From Halomonas halophila (lineage in GTDB: Bacteria; Pseudomonadota; Gammaproteobacteria; Pseudomonadales; Halomonadaceae): DNA of 64,000 nt. Where the stretch lies: assembly GCF_030406665.1 (NCBI RefSeq), contig NZ_CP129121.1, positions 2,728,001-2,792,000 of the forward strand, written 5' to 3'. A program made the position numbers and the translations under genes. The number at the start of each line of letters is the position of its first letter. Position 1 is the stretch's first letter. Under the pieces are notes generated by a model. The model did not search any database, was not told where the DNA came from, and saw only the letters and a list, made by a program, of their open reading frames with translations. Below are positions 1 to 7,641 of the stretch, piece by piece.

Positions 1-1303
1 GCTGAGCCTGCCGCTGCTGGCCGAGGCCGGCTGGTCGACCCTGGCCCTGCTGGGCTTCGCGCTGTCGTTCTCCAGCACGGTGTTCGTGGTCAAGGTGCTG
101 GAGAAGCGCAGCGAGAGTCAGACCGCCTACGGCCGCCTGGCCATCGGCGTGCTGATCATGCAGGACATCTTCGCCGTGGTCTTCCTCACCGCCTCCACCG
201 GCGCCCTGCCGAGCCCCTGGGCGCTGGGCCTGCTGCTGCTGATTCCCCTGGCCCCGGCGCTGCGCGCCCTGCTGGACCGCCTGGGCCACGGCGAGATGCA
301 GATGCTGTTCGGCATGCTGCTGGCGCTGGTGATGGGCTATGCGCTGTTCTCGTCGGTGGGGCTCAAGGGCGACCTGGGCGCGCTGGTCATCGGCCTGCTG
401 CTGGCGCCTCACCCGGCCGCACAGGCCCTGGCACGCTCGATGTTCAGCCTCAAGGAGCTGCTGCTGGTGGGCTTCTTCCTGAGCCTGGGCCTGACCGCCA
501 TGCCCAGCTGGGAGCTGCTCGGCACCGCACTGCTTCTGGTGCTGGCCCTGCCGCTCAAGGGCCTGCTCTACCAGCTGGTGTTCATGCGTTTCCGCATGCG
601 CCACCGCACCTCGGTGCTGTCCGCCCTGAGCCTGACCAACTATTCGGAGTTCGGCCTGATCGTCGGGGCGCTCGCCACTGCCGAGGGCTGGCTGCCGGAA
701 CGCTTCCTGGTGGTGCTGTCGCTGGCGGTGGCGCTGAGCTTCGCCGCCTCGGCGGTGGTCAACGGCTTCGGCGAGCGTTTCTATCGCTGGCTGGAGCCGC
801 GCCTGCCCGAGATCGACGAACGGGACCTCACCCCCAGCGACCGCCCCATCGAGGTCGGCGACGCCGAAGCCGTGGTGCTGGGCATGGGCCGCATCGGCAA
901 GGGCGTCTACCGTCGCCTGCAGAAGGAGTACGGCCTGCAGGTGCTGGGCATCGACAGCAACCCCAAGAGCATCGAGCGGCTCACCGCCATGGGCTTCAAC
1001 GCCCTGGAGGGCGACGCCGTGGACTCGGAGTTCTGGGACAAGCTGCTGATGTCCTCCGAGGTGCGCCTGGTGGTGCTGGCCATGCCCCACCATGCCGGTA
1101 ATCTGGCCGCCCTGAAACAACTGCGCTCGCGCCACTTCCCCGGGCGCATCGCCGCGGTGGTGGAATATCCCGAGGAGATCGAGCCGATCCGCGAGCTCGG
1201 CGCCAGCGCGGTCTTCCACGTCTACGACGAGGCCGGCCGCGCGCTGGCCGACAGCGCCGCCGAGGAGGCCGGACTCAGCTCGCGCACCAGTCAGCTGGGC
1301 TGA
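1..1303 (+). CDS. Kef-type cation/proton antiporter, C-terminal part (5' end outside window)
   Basis: The reading frame is open from the first bases of the window, so the start lies upstream. The visible part has several hydrophobic helices typical of CPA2 antiporters, including a segment with MQDIFAVVF. A cytosolic TrkA-N/RCK domain follows, with the nucleotide-binding motif VLGMGRIGKG and an acidic residue after the second strand (GIDSNPKS). Family knowledge points to K+ (or Na+) efflux in exchange for protons across the inner membrane, gated by nucleotide or glutathione-type ligands through the RCK domain. Only the distal membrane helices and RCK domain are visible, so KefB, KefC and other CPA2 members cannot be separated. 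The protein ends with a short polar tail. Confidence 0.85.
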   Translation, partial: LSLPLLAEAGWSTLALLGFALSFSSTVFVVKVLEKRSESQTAYGRLAIGVLIMQDIFAVVFLTASTGALPSPWALGLLLLIPLAPALRALLDRLGHGEMQMLFGMLLALVMGYALFSSVGLKGDLGALVIGLLLAPHPAAQALARSMFSLKELLLVGFFLSLGLTAMPSWELLGTALLLVLALPLKGLLYQLVFMRFRMRHRTSVLSALSLTNYSEFGLIVGALATAEGWLPERFLVVLSLAVALSFAASAVVNGFGERFYRWLEPRLPEIDERDLTPSDRPIEVGDAEAVVLGMGRIGKGVYRRLQKEYGLQVLGIDSNPKSIERLTAMGFNALEGDAVDSEFWDKLLMSSEVRLVVLAMPHHAGNLAALKQLRSRHFPGRIAAVVEYPEEIEPIRELGASAVFHVYDEAGRALADSAAEEAGLSSRTSQLG

Positions 1304-1382
1304 CGGCCACCACGCCCGCCCCGGCGGGCGTGGTACCCTATGGCGCCGTCCCCGACGCCCTTCGTCTCGAGATCTCCCGCGC

Positions 1383-1670
1383 ATGAACGATTTCTTTACC
1401 GCGATCGGCCAGTTCATCGGCCACGTCATCCGCTTCATCGTCGATGCGCTCGGCGCCGGCCTGAACGGCCTGGACGACGCCGCCAGCAGCCTGATCGGCG
1501 GCATCGCCGGAGGCCTCGGCATTCCCGCCAACCTGCTCAGCCTGCTGGTGCTGGCGCTCGGCCTGTGGCTGCTGTGGAAGGCCTTCTCGGCCCTGCGCCG
1601 GCGAGCCGTGGTCGCCACCCTGATCTGGGTGCTGCTGGGCGTCAGCGTACTGAGCTGGCTGATCAACTGA
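1383..1670 (+). CDS. Small hydrophobic membrane protein, 95 aa, unknown function
   Basis: I do not recognise a named family. The protein starts with an amphipathic segment (MNDFFTAIGQFIGHVIRFIV), has a glycine/alanine-rich middle, and ends with two strongly hydrophobic stretches at about residues 48-66 and 75-93, separated by a basic loop (ALRRRA). This suggests a two- or three-helix inner-membrane protein. It lies 79 nt after the antiporter stop, on the same strand, and is followed by a strong hairpin, so it could be the last gene of that transcript. Co-transcription is an inference. Confidence 0.6.
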   Translation: MNDFFTAIGQFIGHVIRFIVDALGAGLNGLDDAASSLIGGIAGGLGIPANLLSLLVLALGLWLLWKAFSALRRRAVVATLIWVLLGVSVLSWLIN

Positions 1671-1700
1671 TCACTCCGAAGCATTCGCCCCGCGCACAAA

Positions 1701-1728
1701 AAGACGCCGCCCTTCCGGGCGGCGTCTT
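1701..1728. terminator. Bidirectional terminator hairpin
   Basis: A perfect 12-bp stem (AAGACGCCGCCC / GGGCGGCGTCTT) closes a TTCC loop and is flanked by A's on the left. It lies between the convergent 95-aa gene and pepN and can serve both. Confidence 0.8.
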
Positions 1729-1754
1729 GTCGTTCTCGCGAGCGAATGTCGCGA

Positions 1755-4385
1755 TTACGCGAGGGCTTTCTCGATCACCTCATACACGTTCGGCGAGAGT
1801 TTTTCTTCGCGGATGCGCTCGAGCTCACCCTTCATGAGTTCCTGGCGAGTCTCGTCGAAGCGGCGCCAGCGGGTCAGCGGGGTCACCAGCCGCGAGGCGA
1901 TCTCGGGGTTCAGGCGGTTGAGCTCGATGACCACGTCGGCCAGCAGCCGGTAGCCCTCGCCGTCGAGGCGGTGGAAGTTGACCCGGTTCTGGGCGAAGGC
2001 GCCGATCAGCGCGCGGACCTTGTTGGGGTTGGTCAGCGAGAAGGCCGGGTGGTCCATCAGGAACTTGACCCGCTCCAGGGCATCGGACTGCGGGCGGGAC
2101 ACCTGGACGCTGAACCACTGGTCCATGACCAGCGGGTCGTGGGCCCACTTCTCGCCGAAGGTGCGCAGCGCCGGGTCGGCCAGCTCGTCGCGACTGGAAT
2201 GCACCAGCAGCGTCAGGGCGGCGCGCACGTCGGTCATGTTGTGGTCGGCCTCGAACTGGCGGCGGGCCAGCTCGATGCCCTCCTCGTCCTCGATGCTGAC
2301 CAGGTACGACAGTGCCACGTTCTTGAGGCTGCGCGCGGCGATCTGCTCGGGCTCCGGTGCATAGGGGGCGTCGCCGACGTTCTCCTGATAGACGCGCAGG
2401 AAATCGTCGCGCAGGGCCATCGCCAGCGACTGCTTCACGAACTGGCGGGCGGCGTGGATGGCGTCCACGTCGACCAGCGGCTGCTGCTCGGCGATATAGG
2501 CCTCGGAGGGCAGCGTGAGCATCTCGGCCAGCACCGCCTTGTCGTCGGTCTCGCGCTTGAGCAGCTCACGGAAGGCCTCCACCACCCGCGGGTCCATGAC
2601 CTTCTCGACGCCGTTGCGATGCGCGGCGATCAGGTCGTCCAGCGCCAGCAGCGCCAGGCGCTGGCCGGCGTCCCAGCGATTGAAGCCGTCGCTGTCATGG
2701 GTCTGCAGGAAGGCCAGGTCCTCGCGCGAGTAAGGGAAATTGAGCTTGACCGGCGCCGAGAAGCCGCGCGCCAGCGACGGCACCGGGGCCTCCTCCACGT
2801 CGGTGAAGACGAACTCCTGCTCCTCCTCGCGCAGGTGGATCACCCCGTCGGTGCCGAGCGACTCGCCGTCCAGGGTCAGGCGCAGGTCGCGGCCGCTCTT
2901 GGTGCCGACCAGGCCCAGGCGGATCGGGATATGCTGCGGCGCCTTGTCGGGCTGCCCCGGCGTGGCCGGGGTACGCTGGCGCAGCAGCAGCCGGTAGGCG
3001 CCGTTGGCATAGTCGTATTCGCCGTGGGCGTCGATCTCCGGGGTGCCGGCCTGGGAGTACCAGCGCATGAACTGGTCGAGGTCCTGACCGGACGCCTCGG
3101 CCATGCAGGCCACGAAGTCCTCGATGGTCACCGCCTGCCCGTCGAAGCGCGAGAAGTACAGGTCGCTGCCGCGACGAAAGGCCTCCCAGCCCACCAGGTT
3201 GCGCAACATGCGCACGATCTCGGCGCCCTTCTCGTAGATGGTCAGGGTGTAGAAGTTGCCGATCTCGATGTAGTGGTCCGGCCGCACGGGATGGGCGGTG
3301 GGGCCGGCATCCTCGGCGAACTGGGCGGTGCGGAAGAAGGACACGTCCTCGATGCGTTTCACCGGCGCGGAGTTGGTGTCGGCACTGAAGGTCTGGTCGC
3401 GGAAGACGGTGAAGCCCTCCTTCAGCGACAGCTGGAACCAGTCGCGGCAGGTGACGCGGTTGCCGGACCAGTTATGGAAGTACTCGTGGGCGACGATACC
3501 CTCGACGCGCTGGAAGGCGGCATCGGTAGCGGTGTGCGGATGGGTCAGCACCGCCGCCGAGTTGAAGATGTTGAGCCCCTTGTTCTCCATGGCGCCCATG
3601 TTGAAGTCGTTGACCGCCACGATCATGAACAGGTCGAGGTCGTACTCGCGACCATAGGTCTCCTCGTCCCAGCGCATGGCGCGCTTGAGCGAGGCCATGG
3701 CGTGATCGGTCTTGCCGAGGTTCTCCTCTTCGACCCAGATCTGCAGCGTCACCTCGCGGCCGCTCATGGTGGTGAAGCGATCCTCGACCTTCTCGAGGTC
3801 GCCCGCCACCAGCGCGAACAGGTAGCAGGGCTTGGGATGCGGATCTTCCCAGGTCACGAAGTGGCGGCCGTTCGGCAGCTCGCCACGCTCCACCGGGTTG
3901 CCGTTGGAGAGCAGCACCGGCTCACGGTCGAGGCGGCCGATCACGGTGGTGGAGAAGGTCGCCATGACGTCGGGGCGATCCGGGTAGAAGGTGATCCGCC
4001 GGAAGCCCTCGGCCTCGCACTGGGTGCAGAACATGCCGCCGGACTGGTAGAGGCCCTCCAGGGCGGTATTGGCCTCGGGGGCGATCTCGACTTCGGTGTC
4101 CAGCAGGAAACGCTCCGGCGCCCGCTCGATGCGCAGGCCCTGCTCGGTCAGCGCATACTCGTCGTCGCCCAGCGGCTGGCCGTCGATGGCGATGGCCTTC
4201 AGCGCCAGCTGCTCGCCGTCGAGCTCCAGCGGCTCGCCGGCCTCACGCTCCGGGTGGCGCTCCACGTGCAGGCGCGCCTTCACCCGGGTGGCCGAGGGAT
4301 CGAGGTCGAAGGTCAGCTCGGTGTGGGTGACGCGGTAGGCGGGGGGACGATAATCGCTGAGATGGATCGGCTGAGGTTCGGACAT
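1755..4385 (-). CDS. pepN: Aminopeptidase N (M1 family)
   Basis: Broad-specificity cytosolic zinc aminopeptidase that removes N-terminal residues from peptides. The 876-aa protein has the exopeptidase motif GAMEN at residues 264-268 and the zinc motif HEYFH at 300-304, each about three residues downstream of its place in the 870-aa E. coli enzyme, so the fold is full length. Start: an ATG at 4385 (MSEPQPIH) follows a CAGGAG Shine-Dalgarno; an in-frame start 20 codons upstream lacks comparable support and gives an atypical N-terminus. The gene stands alone, bounded downstream by the shared hairpin at 1701-1728. Confidence 0.95.
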   Translation of the reverse strand: MSEPQPIHLSDYRPPAYRVTHTELTFDLDPSATRVKARLHVERHPEREAGEPLELDGEQLALKAIAIDGQPLGDDEYALTEQGLRIERAPERFLLDTEVEIAPEANTALEGLYQSGGMFCTQCEAEGFRRITFYPDRPDVMATFSTTVIGRLDREPVLLSNGNPVERGELPNGRHFVTWEDPHPKPCYLFALVAGDLEKVEDRFTTMSGREVTLQIWVEEENLGKTDHAMASLKRAMRWDEETYGREYDLDLFMIVAVNDFNMGAMENKGLNIFNSAAVLTHPHTATDAAFQRVEGIVAHEYFHNWSGNRVTCRDWFQLSLKEGFTVFRDQTFSADTNSAPVKRIEDVSFFRTAQFAEDAGPTAHPVRPDHYIEIGNFYTLTIYEKGAEIVRMLRNLVGWEAFRRGSDLYFSRFDGQAVTIEDFVACMAEASGQDLDQFMRWYSQAGTPEIDAHGEYDYANGAYRLLLRQRTPATPGQPDKAPQHIPIRLGLVGTKSGRDLRLTLDGESLGTDGVIHLREEEQEFVFTDVEEAPVPSLARGFSAPVKLNFPYSREDLAFLQTHDSDGFNRWDAGQRLALLALDDLIAAHRNGVEKVMDPRVVEAFRELLKRETDDKAVLAEMLTLPSEAYIAEQQPLVDVDAIHAARQFVKQSLAMALRDDFLRVYQENVGDAPYAPEPEQIAARSLKNVALSYLVSIEDEEGIELARRQFEADHNMTDVRAALTLLVHSSRDELADPALRTFGEKWAHDPLVMDQWFSVQVSRPQSDALERVKFLMDHPAFSLTNPNKVRALIGAFAQNRVNFHRLDGEGYRLLADVVIELNRLNPEIASRLVTPLTRWRRFDETRQELMKGELERIREEKLSPNVYEVIEKALA

Positions 4386-4497
4386 CGAGGATGGCTCCTG
4401 TGAAGGTTGCCGGCCATTGTACGGCCCTCTCTGCCTCGACCTCAAAGTGCCGTCGTCAACTCCGCTACGGGGTACGGCGATACCGCCCGAGGGACGC

Positions 4498-4875
4498 TCA
4501 GGAGTCGACGACCGGCTCCGGGCGGGTCAGGATCCAGCCGGCGAGCCCGGCCAGACCGAGGATCAGCACCAGCTTCAGCCACAGCGCGCCGATCACCAGG
4601 GCCAGTACCACCATCGAGAACAGCAGCATGCCTCCGGCCAGCCACTTGGCATGGCGGGGGATCGCCCGCTCGGATTCCCAGGCCACGATGGTGGGGCCGA
4701 AGCGCGGGTGCGCACGGATCCAGCCGGCGAAGCGCGGCGAGCCCCGGGAGGCTGCCCACACCGCCACCAGCATGAAGCAGGTGGTGGGCATCAGCGGCAG
4801 GAAGGCGCCGATCACGCCCAGGGCGAAGCTGGTCCCGGCGAGGATCAGGTAGAAGATGCGGCGCGCTTGGGACAT
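4498..4875 (-). CDS. DUF454 (YbaN-like) inner-membrane protein
   Basis: 125 aa with the family's typical opening of a hydrophobic helix followed by GAFLPLMPTTCFML (about residues 23-36), then a conserved soluble stretch with the SRGSPRF and HPRFGP elements, then two more membrane helices. This matches the DUF454/YbaN family in length and order. The family function is not established. Start chosen at the ATG preceded by AGGAG. About 110 nt separate it from the pepN start, with nothing recognisable in between. Confidence 0.8.
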   Translation of the reverse strand: MSQARRIFYLILAGTSFALGVIGAFLPLMPTTCFMLVAVWAASRGSPRFAGWIRAHPRFGPTIVAWESERAIPRHAKWLAGGMLLFSMVVLALVIGALWLKLVLILGLAGLAGWILTRPEPVVDS

Positions 4876-4997
4876 CGAGCGCTCACTCCTTTGGCGACAG
4901 GCACGTCTCTATTGAAGCCCAAGCCACCCCCCGCTGCCAATCGCCATCGCCAATGAGGATGACGGCCCGGGGCTATGGCCGCGTGTCGATGACGGGC

Positions 4998-5483
4998 TCA
5001 GTCGCGGAAGTTGTCGAACTGCAGCGCCAGGTCGGGACCGTCCTCGCCCTTTAGCAGGGCCATGACCTGCTGCAGGTCGTCGCGCTTCTTGCCGGTGACG
5101 CGCACCTTCTCGCCCTGAATCTGGGCCTGGACCTTGAGCTTGGTGTCCTTGATGCGCTTGACGATGTCCTTGGCTTCCTTCTGCTCCAGGCCCTGCTTGA
5201 GGCGCACCGCCTGGCGGGCGCGAACGCCGGAGAGTTCGGGGTCATCGATCTCCAGGCAGCGCGGATCGATGCCACGGCCGATCAGCTTGTTGCGCAGCAT
5301 GTCGAGCATCTGGCGCAGCTGGAAATCGACCTCGGCCTCGAGGGTGACGGTCTCGCCCTCGAGCGCGAAGGAGGCCGTCACGCCCTTGAAGTCGAAGCGG
5401 CTCTGCAGCTCGCGGTTGGCCTGGTCGACGGCGTTGCTCGCCTCGTGCTTGTCGAACTCGGAGACGATATCGAAGGAGGGCAT
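4998..5483 (-). CDS. yajQ: YajQ family nucleotide/cyclic-di-GMP-binding protein
   Basis: 161 aa, the usual size for YajQ. It begins MPSFDIVSEFDKHE and contains NRELQSRFDFKG, both hallmarks of this two-ferredoxin-fold family. The C-terminal half has VRVTGKKRDDLQQVM. In Xanthomonas and Pseudomonas, family members bind c-di-GMP and influence transcription; in other bacteria the role is less clear. The call on family is firm, on physiology open. It is transcribed alone, with a good ribosome site (GGGAAT) before the ATG. Confidence 0.92.
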   Translation of the reverse strand: MPSFDIVSEFDKHEASNAVDQANRELQSRFDFKGVTASFALEGETVTLEAEVDFQLRQMLDMLRNKLIGRGIDPRCLEIDDPELSGVRARQAVRLKQGLEQKEAKDIVKRIKDTKLKVQAQIQGEKVRVTGKKRDDLQQVMALLKGEDGPDLALQFDNFRD

Positions 5484-5538
5484 GGCGGATTCCCGATGAT
5501 GAACGATGGCGCCATTCTAAGCGCGACGGGCCACGGCG

Positions 5539-5594
5539 CCTAGCCGGCTGCACCTAGCCGGCCACACCTAGCCGGCCGCACCTAGCCGGCCTGG
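5539..5594. repeat. Four tandem copies of a 14-nt unit containing CTAG
   Basis: Four head-to-tail copies of CCTAGCCGGC followed by four variable bases. The last copy covers the TAG stop codon of the GNAT gene (cta at 5582-5584). Each unit carries a stop on both strands through CTAG, and because 14 is not a multiple of 3, successive copies place stops in all frames. Confidence 0.85.
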
Positions 5595-6058
5595 GCCTCG
5601 GGGCCGGCGAACAGCGCCTTGCTCATCCGCCAGGCCGCACAGCCGTCCTCGTAATAGTCGGCCATCCAGTCGCTCGGTACGAAGCCCGAGCCCCGATAGA
5701 GCGTCAGCGCCGCCTGATTGTCGACGCGCACCTCGAGCACCAGCCAGTCGCAGCCCTGCTCCCAGGCCATGCCCTCGAGCCGCTCGAGCATGCGGCGCCC
5801 CAGGCCGCCGCCGCGGGCCTGGGGATGCACGCAGAACGAATAGAGCCGGGTCTGCTCGCTGCCCAGGCGAAACAGCAGGGTGCCGTAGCCGAGCAGCGCG
5901 CCGTCCTCGTCCACGGCCAAAAGCGTCAGGGCATGGGCCCGGTTGAGCAGGTGCCAGAGCTGACGACGCGTGAAGCGGTCGCCGCTGAAGGCCAGTTGCT
6001 CGAGGGCGTAGAGCGCGTCGAGATCGCGAGCGGTCGCGGTACGCAGGATCGCAGACAT
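5582..6058 (-). CDS. GNAT-family N-acetyltransferase (RimI-like)
   Basis: 158 aa from the ATG at 6058 (MSAILRTATARDLDALY). The acetyl-CoA motif A is visible as VHPQARGGGLGRRML, followed by motif B with VRVDNQAALTLYRGSGF, the arrangement seen in RimI-type protein N-acetyltransferases. The substrate cannot be told from sequence; ribosomal-protein or peptide N-terminal acetylation is the family guess. An upstream extension of the frame has atypical composition and is not counted. The stop codon is embedded in the 14-nt tandem repeat. Confidence 0.85.
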   Translation of the reverse strand: MSAILRTATARDLDALYALEQLAFSGDRFTRRQLWHLLNRAHALTLLAVDEDGALLGYGTLLFRLGSEQTRLYSFCVHPQARGGGLGRRMLERLEGMAWEQGCDWLVLEVRVDNQAALTLYRGSGFVPSDWMADYYEDGCAAWRMSKALFAGPEAQAG

Positions 6059-6254
6059 GACAGGGCTTCCAGGGTCACTCCCTGCGGATTCTGACGTCGT
6101 CGGATGACGCTGTCTTTGGCGACAGCGATGAAATCTTTTCAGTCTGCGACCGCACCATGCCGCACTCGACTCATCCCTCTGTGGCCGGCGGCTGACGCCG
6201 CTCGCCGCCTGGGGTAGGCTGCCTGCCCGACCCACGACACGAACAGGAGCCGAG

Positions 6255-6854
6255 ATGAGCGAACGTGACGAGCGCCACCGCAAGGCCATGCAGACCCTCA
6301 AGTCCCGCGTCGACGAGAAGGTCGCCGCCGCCGACGAACGCCGCGGCCAGCTGCTGGTGTTCACCGGCAACGGCAAGGGCAAGACCACCGCCGCCTGGGG
6401 CACCGTCACTCGCGCGCTGGGCTACGGCTATCGCGTCGGCGTGGTGCAGTTCATCAAGGGCCAGTGGGAATGCGGCGAACGCAACCGGCTCGAGGACGAT
6501 CACCACCTCGAGGTGGCGATCATGGCCACCGGGTTCACCTGGGAGACCCAGAACCGCGAGAGCGATACCCAGGCCTGCCGCGAGGTATGGGCCGAGGCGA
6601 CGCGAATGCTCGCCGATCCCGAGGTCTACCTGGTGGTGCTCGACGAGATCACCTACATGCTCAAGTTCGGCTACCTGGACATTGCCACGGTCAGGCAGGC
6701 ACTGGAGAACCGTCCCGTCGAGCAGACGGTGATCGTCACCGGGCGCAACGCCCACCGCGAGCTTCAGGCCATGGCCGACACCATCACCGAGATGACGGAG
6801 GTGCGCCACGCCTTCAATGCGGGCCTGGAGGCACGACGCGGCATCGATTACTGA
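6255..6854 (+). CDS. cobO: Cob(I)alamin / cobyrinate a,c-diamide adenosyltransferase
   Basis: Transfers the 5'-deoxyadenosyl group of ATP to the cobalt of a corrinoid (CobO/BtuR/CobA type). The 199-aa protein has the P-loop TGNGKGKTT at residues 37-45, the GVVQFIKGQWECGE segment, and VVLDEITYMLKFGY followed by VIVTGRNAH, all diagnostic. Start is an ATG with AGGAG 6-7 nt upstream. The gene stands alone, so salvage rather than part of a local cobalamin pathway is likely. I found no cobalamin riboswitch in the about 195 nt upstream. Confidence 0.93.
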   Translation: MSERDERHRKAMQTLKSRVDEKVAAADERRGQLLVFTGNGKGKTTAAWGTVTRALGYGYRVGVVQFIKGQWECGERNRLEDDHHLEVAIMATGFTWETQNRESDTQACREVWAEATRMLADPEVYLVVLDEITYMLKFGYLDIATVRQALENRPVEQTVIVTGRNAHRELQAMADTITEMTEVRHAFNAGLEARRGIDY

Positions 6855-6911
6855 CCGCACCGGACGCCGTGCCGGCGTCGATCGACGCGTGTGCACTGGC
6901 CAGGGCCTGCC

Positions 6912-7628
6912 TCAGCTCCAGATCGTGCCCACCGGCGTCTCGGGACTGTAGTGGTGGGCGATCTGCGCCTGCAGCAGCTCCGCGGTGGCCAGCGCATCCG
7001 TCAGCGCATGGTGGCCCTGGTAGGGTGGCAACCCGTAGCGAGCGCGGCTGTCAAACAGGCGGATGGAGGCCGGCGGCCGCCCGATCCAGCGCTTGAAGCG
7101 TGCCACCAGCGACTGGCGGTGGATGCGCGCCTCGAGCGACATGGTGTCGATCATCGGGTAGACCACGCCCTCCCCCAGCCGCGCCTTGACGGCCACGTCA
7201 AGGAAGGGGCGCTCGATGTGCCGGTAGTGCACCACCGCCAGCCGACCGGCCAGGGCATCGAGCAGGTCCTCCAGGATGTCGCCCAGCTCCGGGGCGTTGG
7301 CGATGTCGGCATGGGTGATGTGGTGAAAGGTCACCGACTCGGCGTTCAGCGTACGCCGCGGGCGCACGATCCAGTAACGACGCTCGGTGACGGCGATACG
7401 CCCCAGGGTGAAAGGCACCAGGCCGATGCTGACGATGGAGTTGCGCCGGGCATCGAGCCCGGTGGTCTCCATGTCCAGCGCCACCAGCGGGGCTTCGCCG
7501 ATCGGCGTCTCCGGCGCCGGGGCCCCGGCGGTGAAGAAGCGCGACAGTCGCGGGTCCTGGGCGGCCGCGGCGCGATGCGCCAGGTAGCTCGTCCAGTCGG
7601 GTATCTGGGTCCTGCGTCGCATCAGCAT
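6912..7628 (-). CDS. DEDDh 3'-5' exonuclease (DnaQ/PolC epsilon-like)
   Basis: 238 aa with ExoI motif DMETTGLDA (starting at residue 52), then a middle region with VVHYRHIERPFLD, and ExoIII motif HHALTDALATAEL near residue 206, in which H206 and D211 fit the DEDDh pattern. Such proteins degrade single-stranded DNA or RNA from the 3' end. It starts 13 nt after the DUF294/CBS gene on the same strand. This pairing recurs in gammaproteobacteria, often near acetate uptake genes, which are not seen here. The partner's cNMP/CBS domains suggest regulation by nucleotide levels, but this is inference. Confidence 0.85.
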   Translation of the reverse strand: MLMRRRTQIPDWTSYLAHRAAAAQDPRLSRFFTAGAPAPETPIGEAPLVALDMETTGLDARRNSIVSIGLVPFTLGRIAVTERRYWIVRPRRTLNAESVTFHHITHADIANAPELGDILEDLLDALAGRLAVVHYRHIERPFLDVAVKARLGEGVVYPMIDTMSLEARIHRQSLVARFKRWIGRPPASIRLFDSRARYGLPPYQGHHALTDALATAELLQAQIAHHYSPETPVGTIWS

Positions 7629-7641
7629 CCGGGCACCTCGC

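Noticed and set aside
1746..4403. 885-codon plus-strand frame antisense to pepN
   Set aside because: The opposite strand encodes an unmistakable aminopeptidase N with GAMEN and HEXXH. The antisense translation is a Val/Leu/Gly/Gln/His-rich low-information string typical of GC-rich antisense frames.
6059..6254. Cobalamin riboswitch before cobO
   Set aside because: No B12-box-like sequence or multi-stem fold was recognised in the gap.
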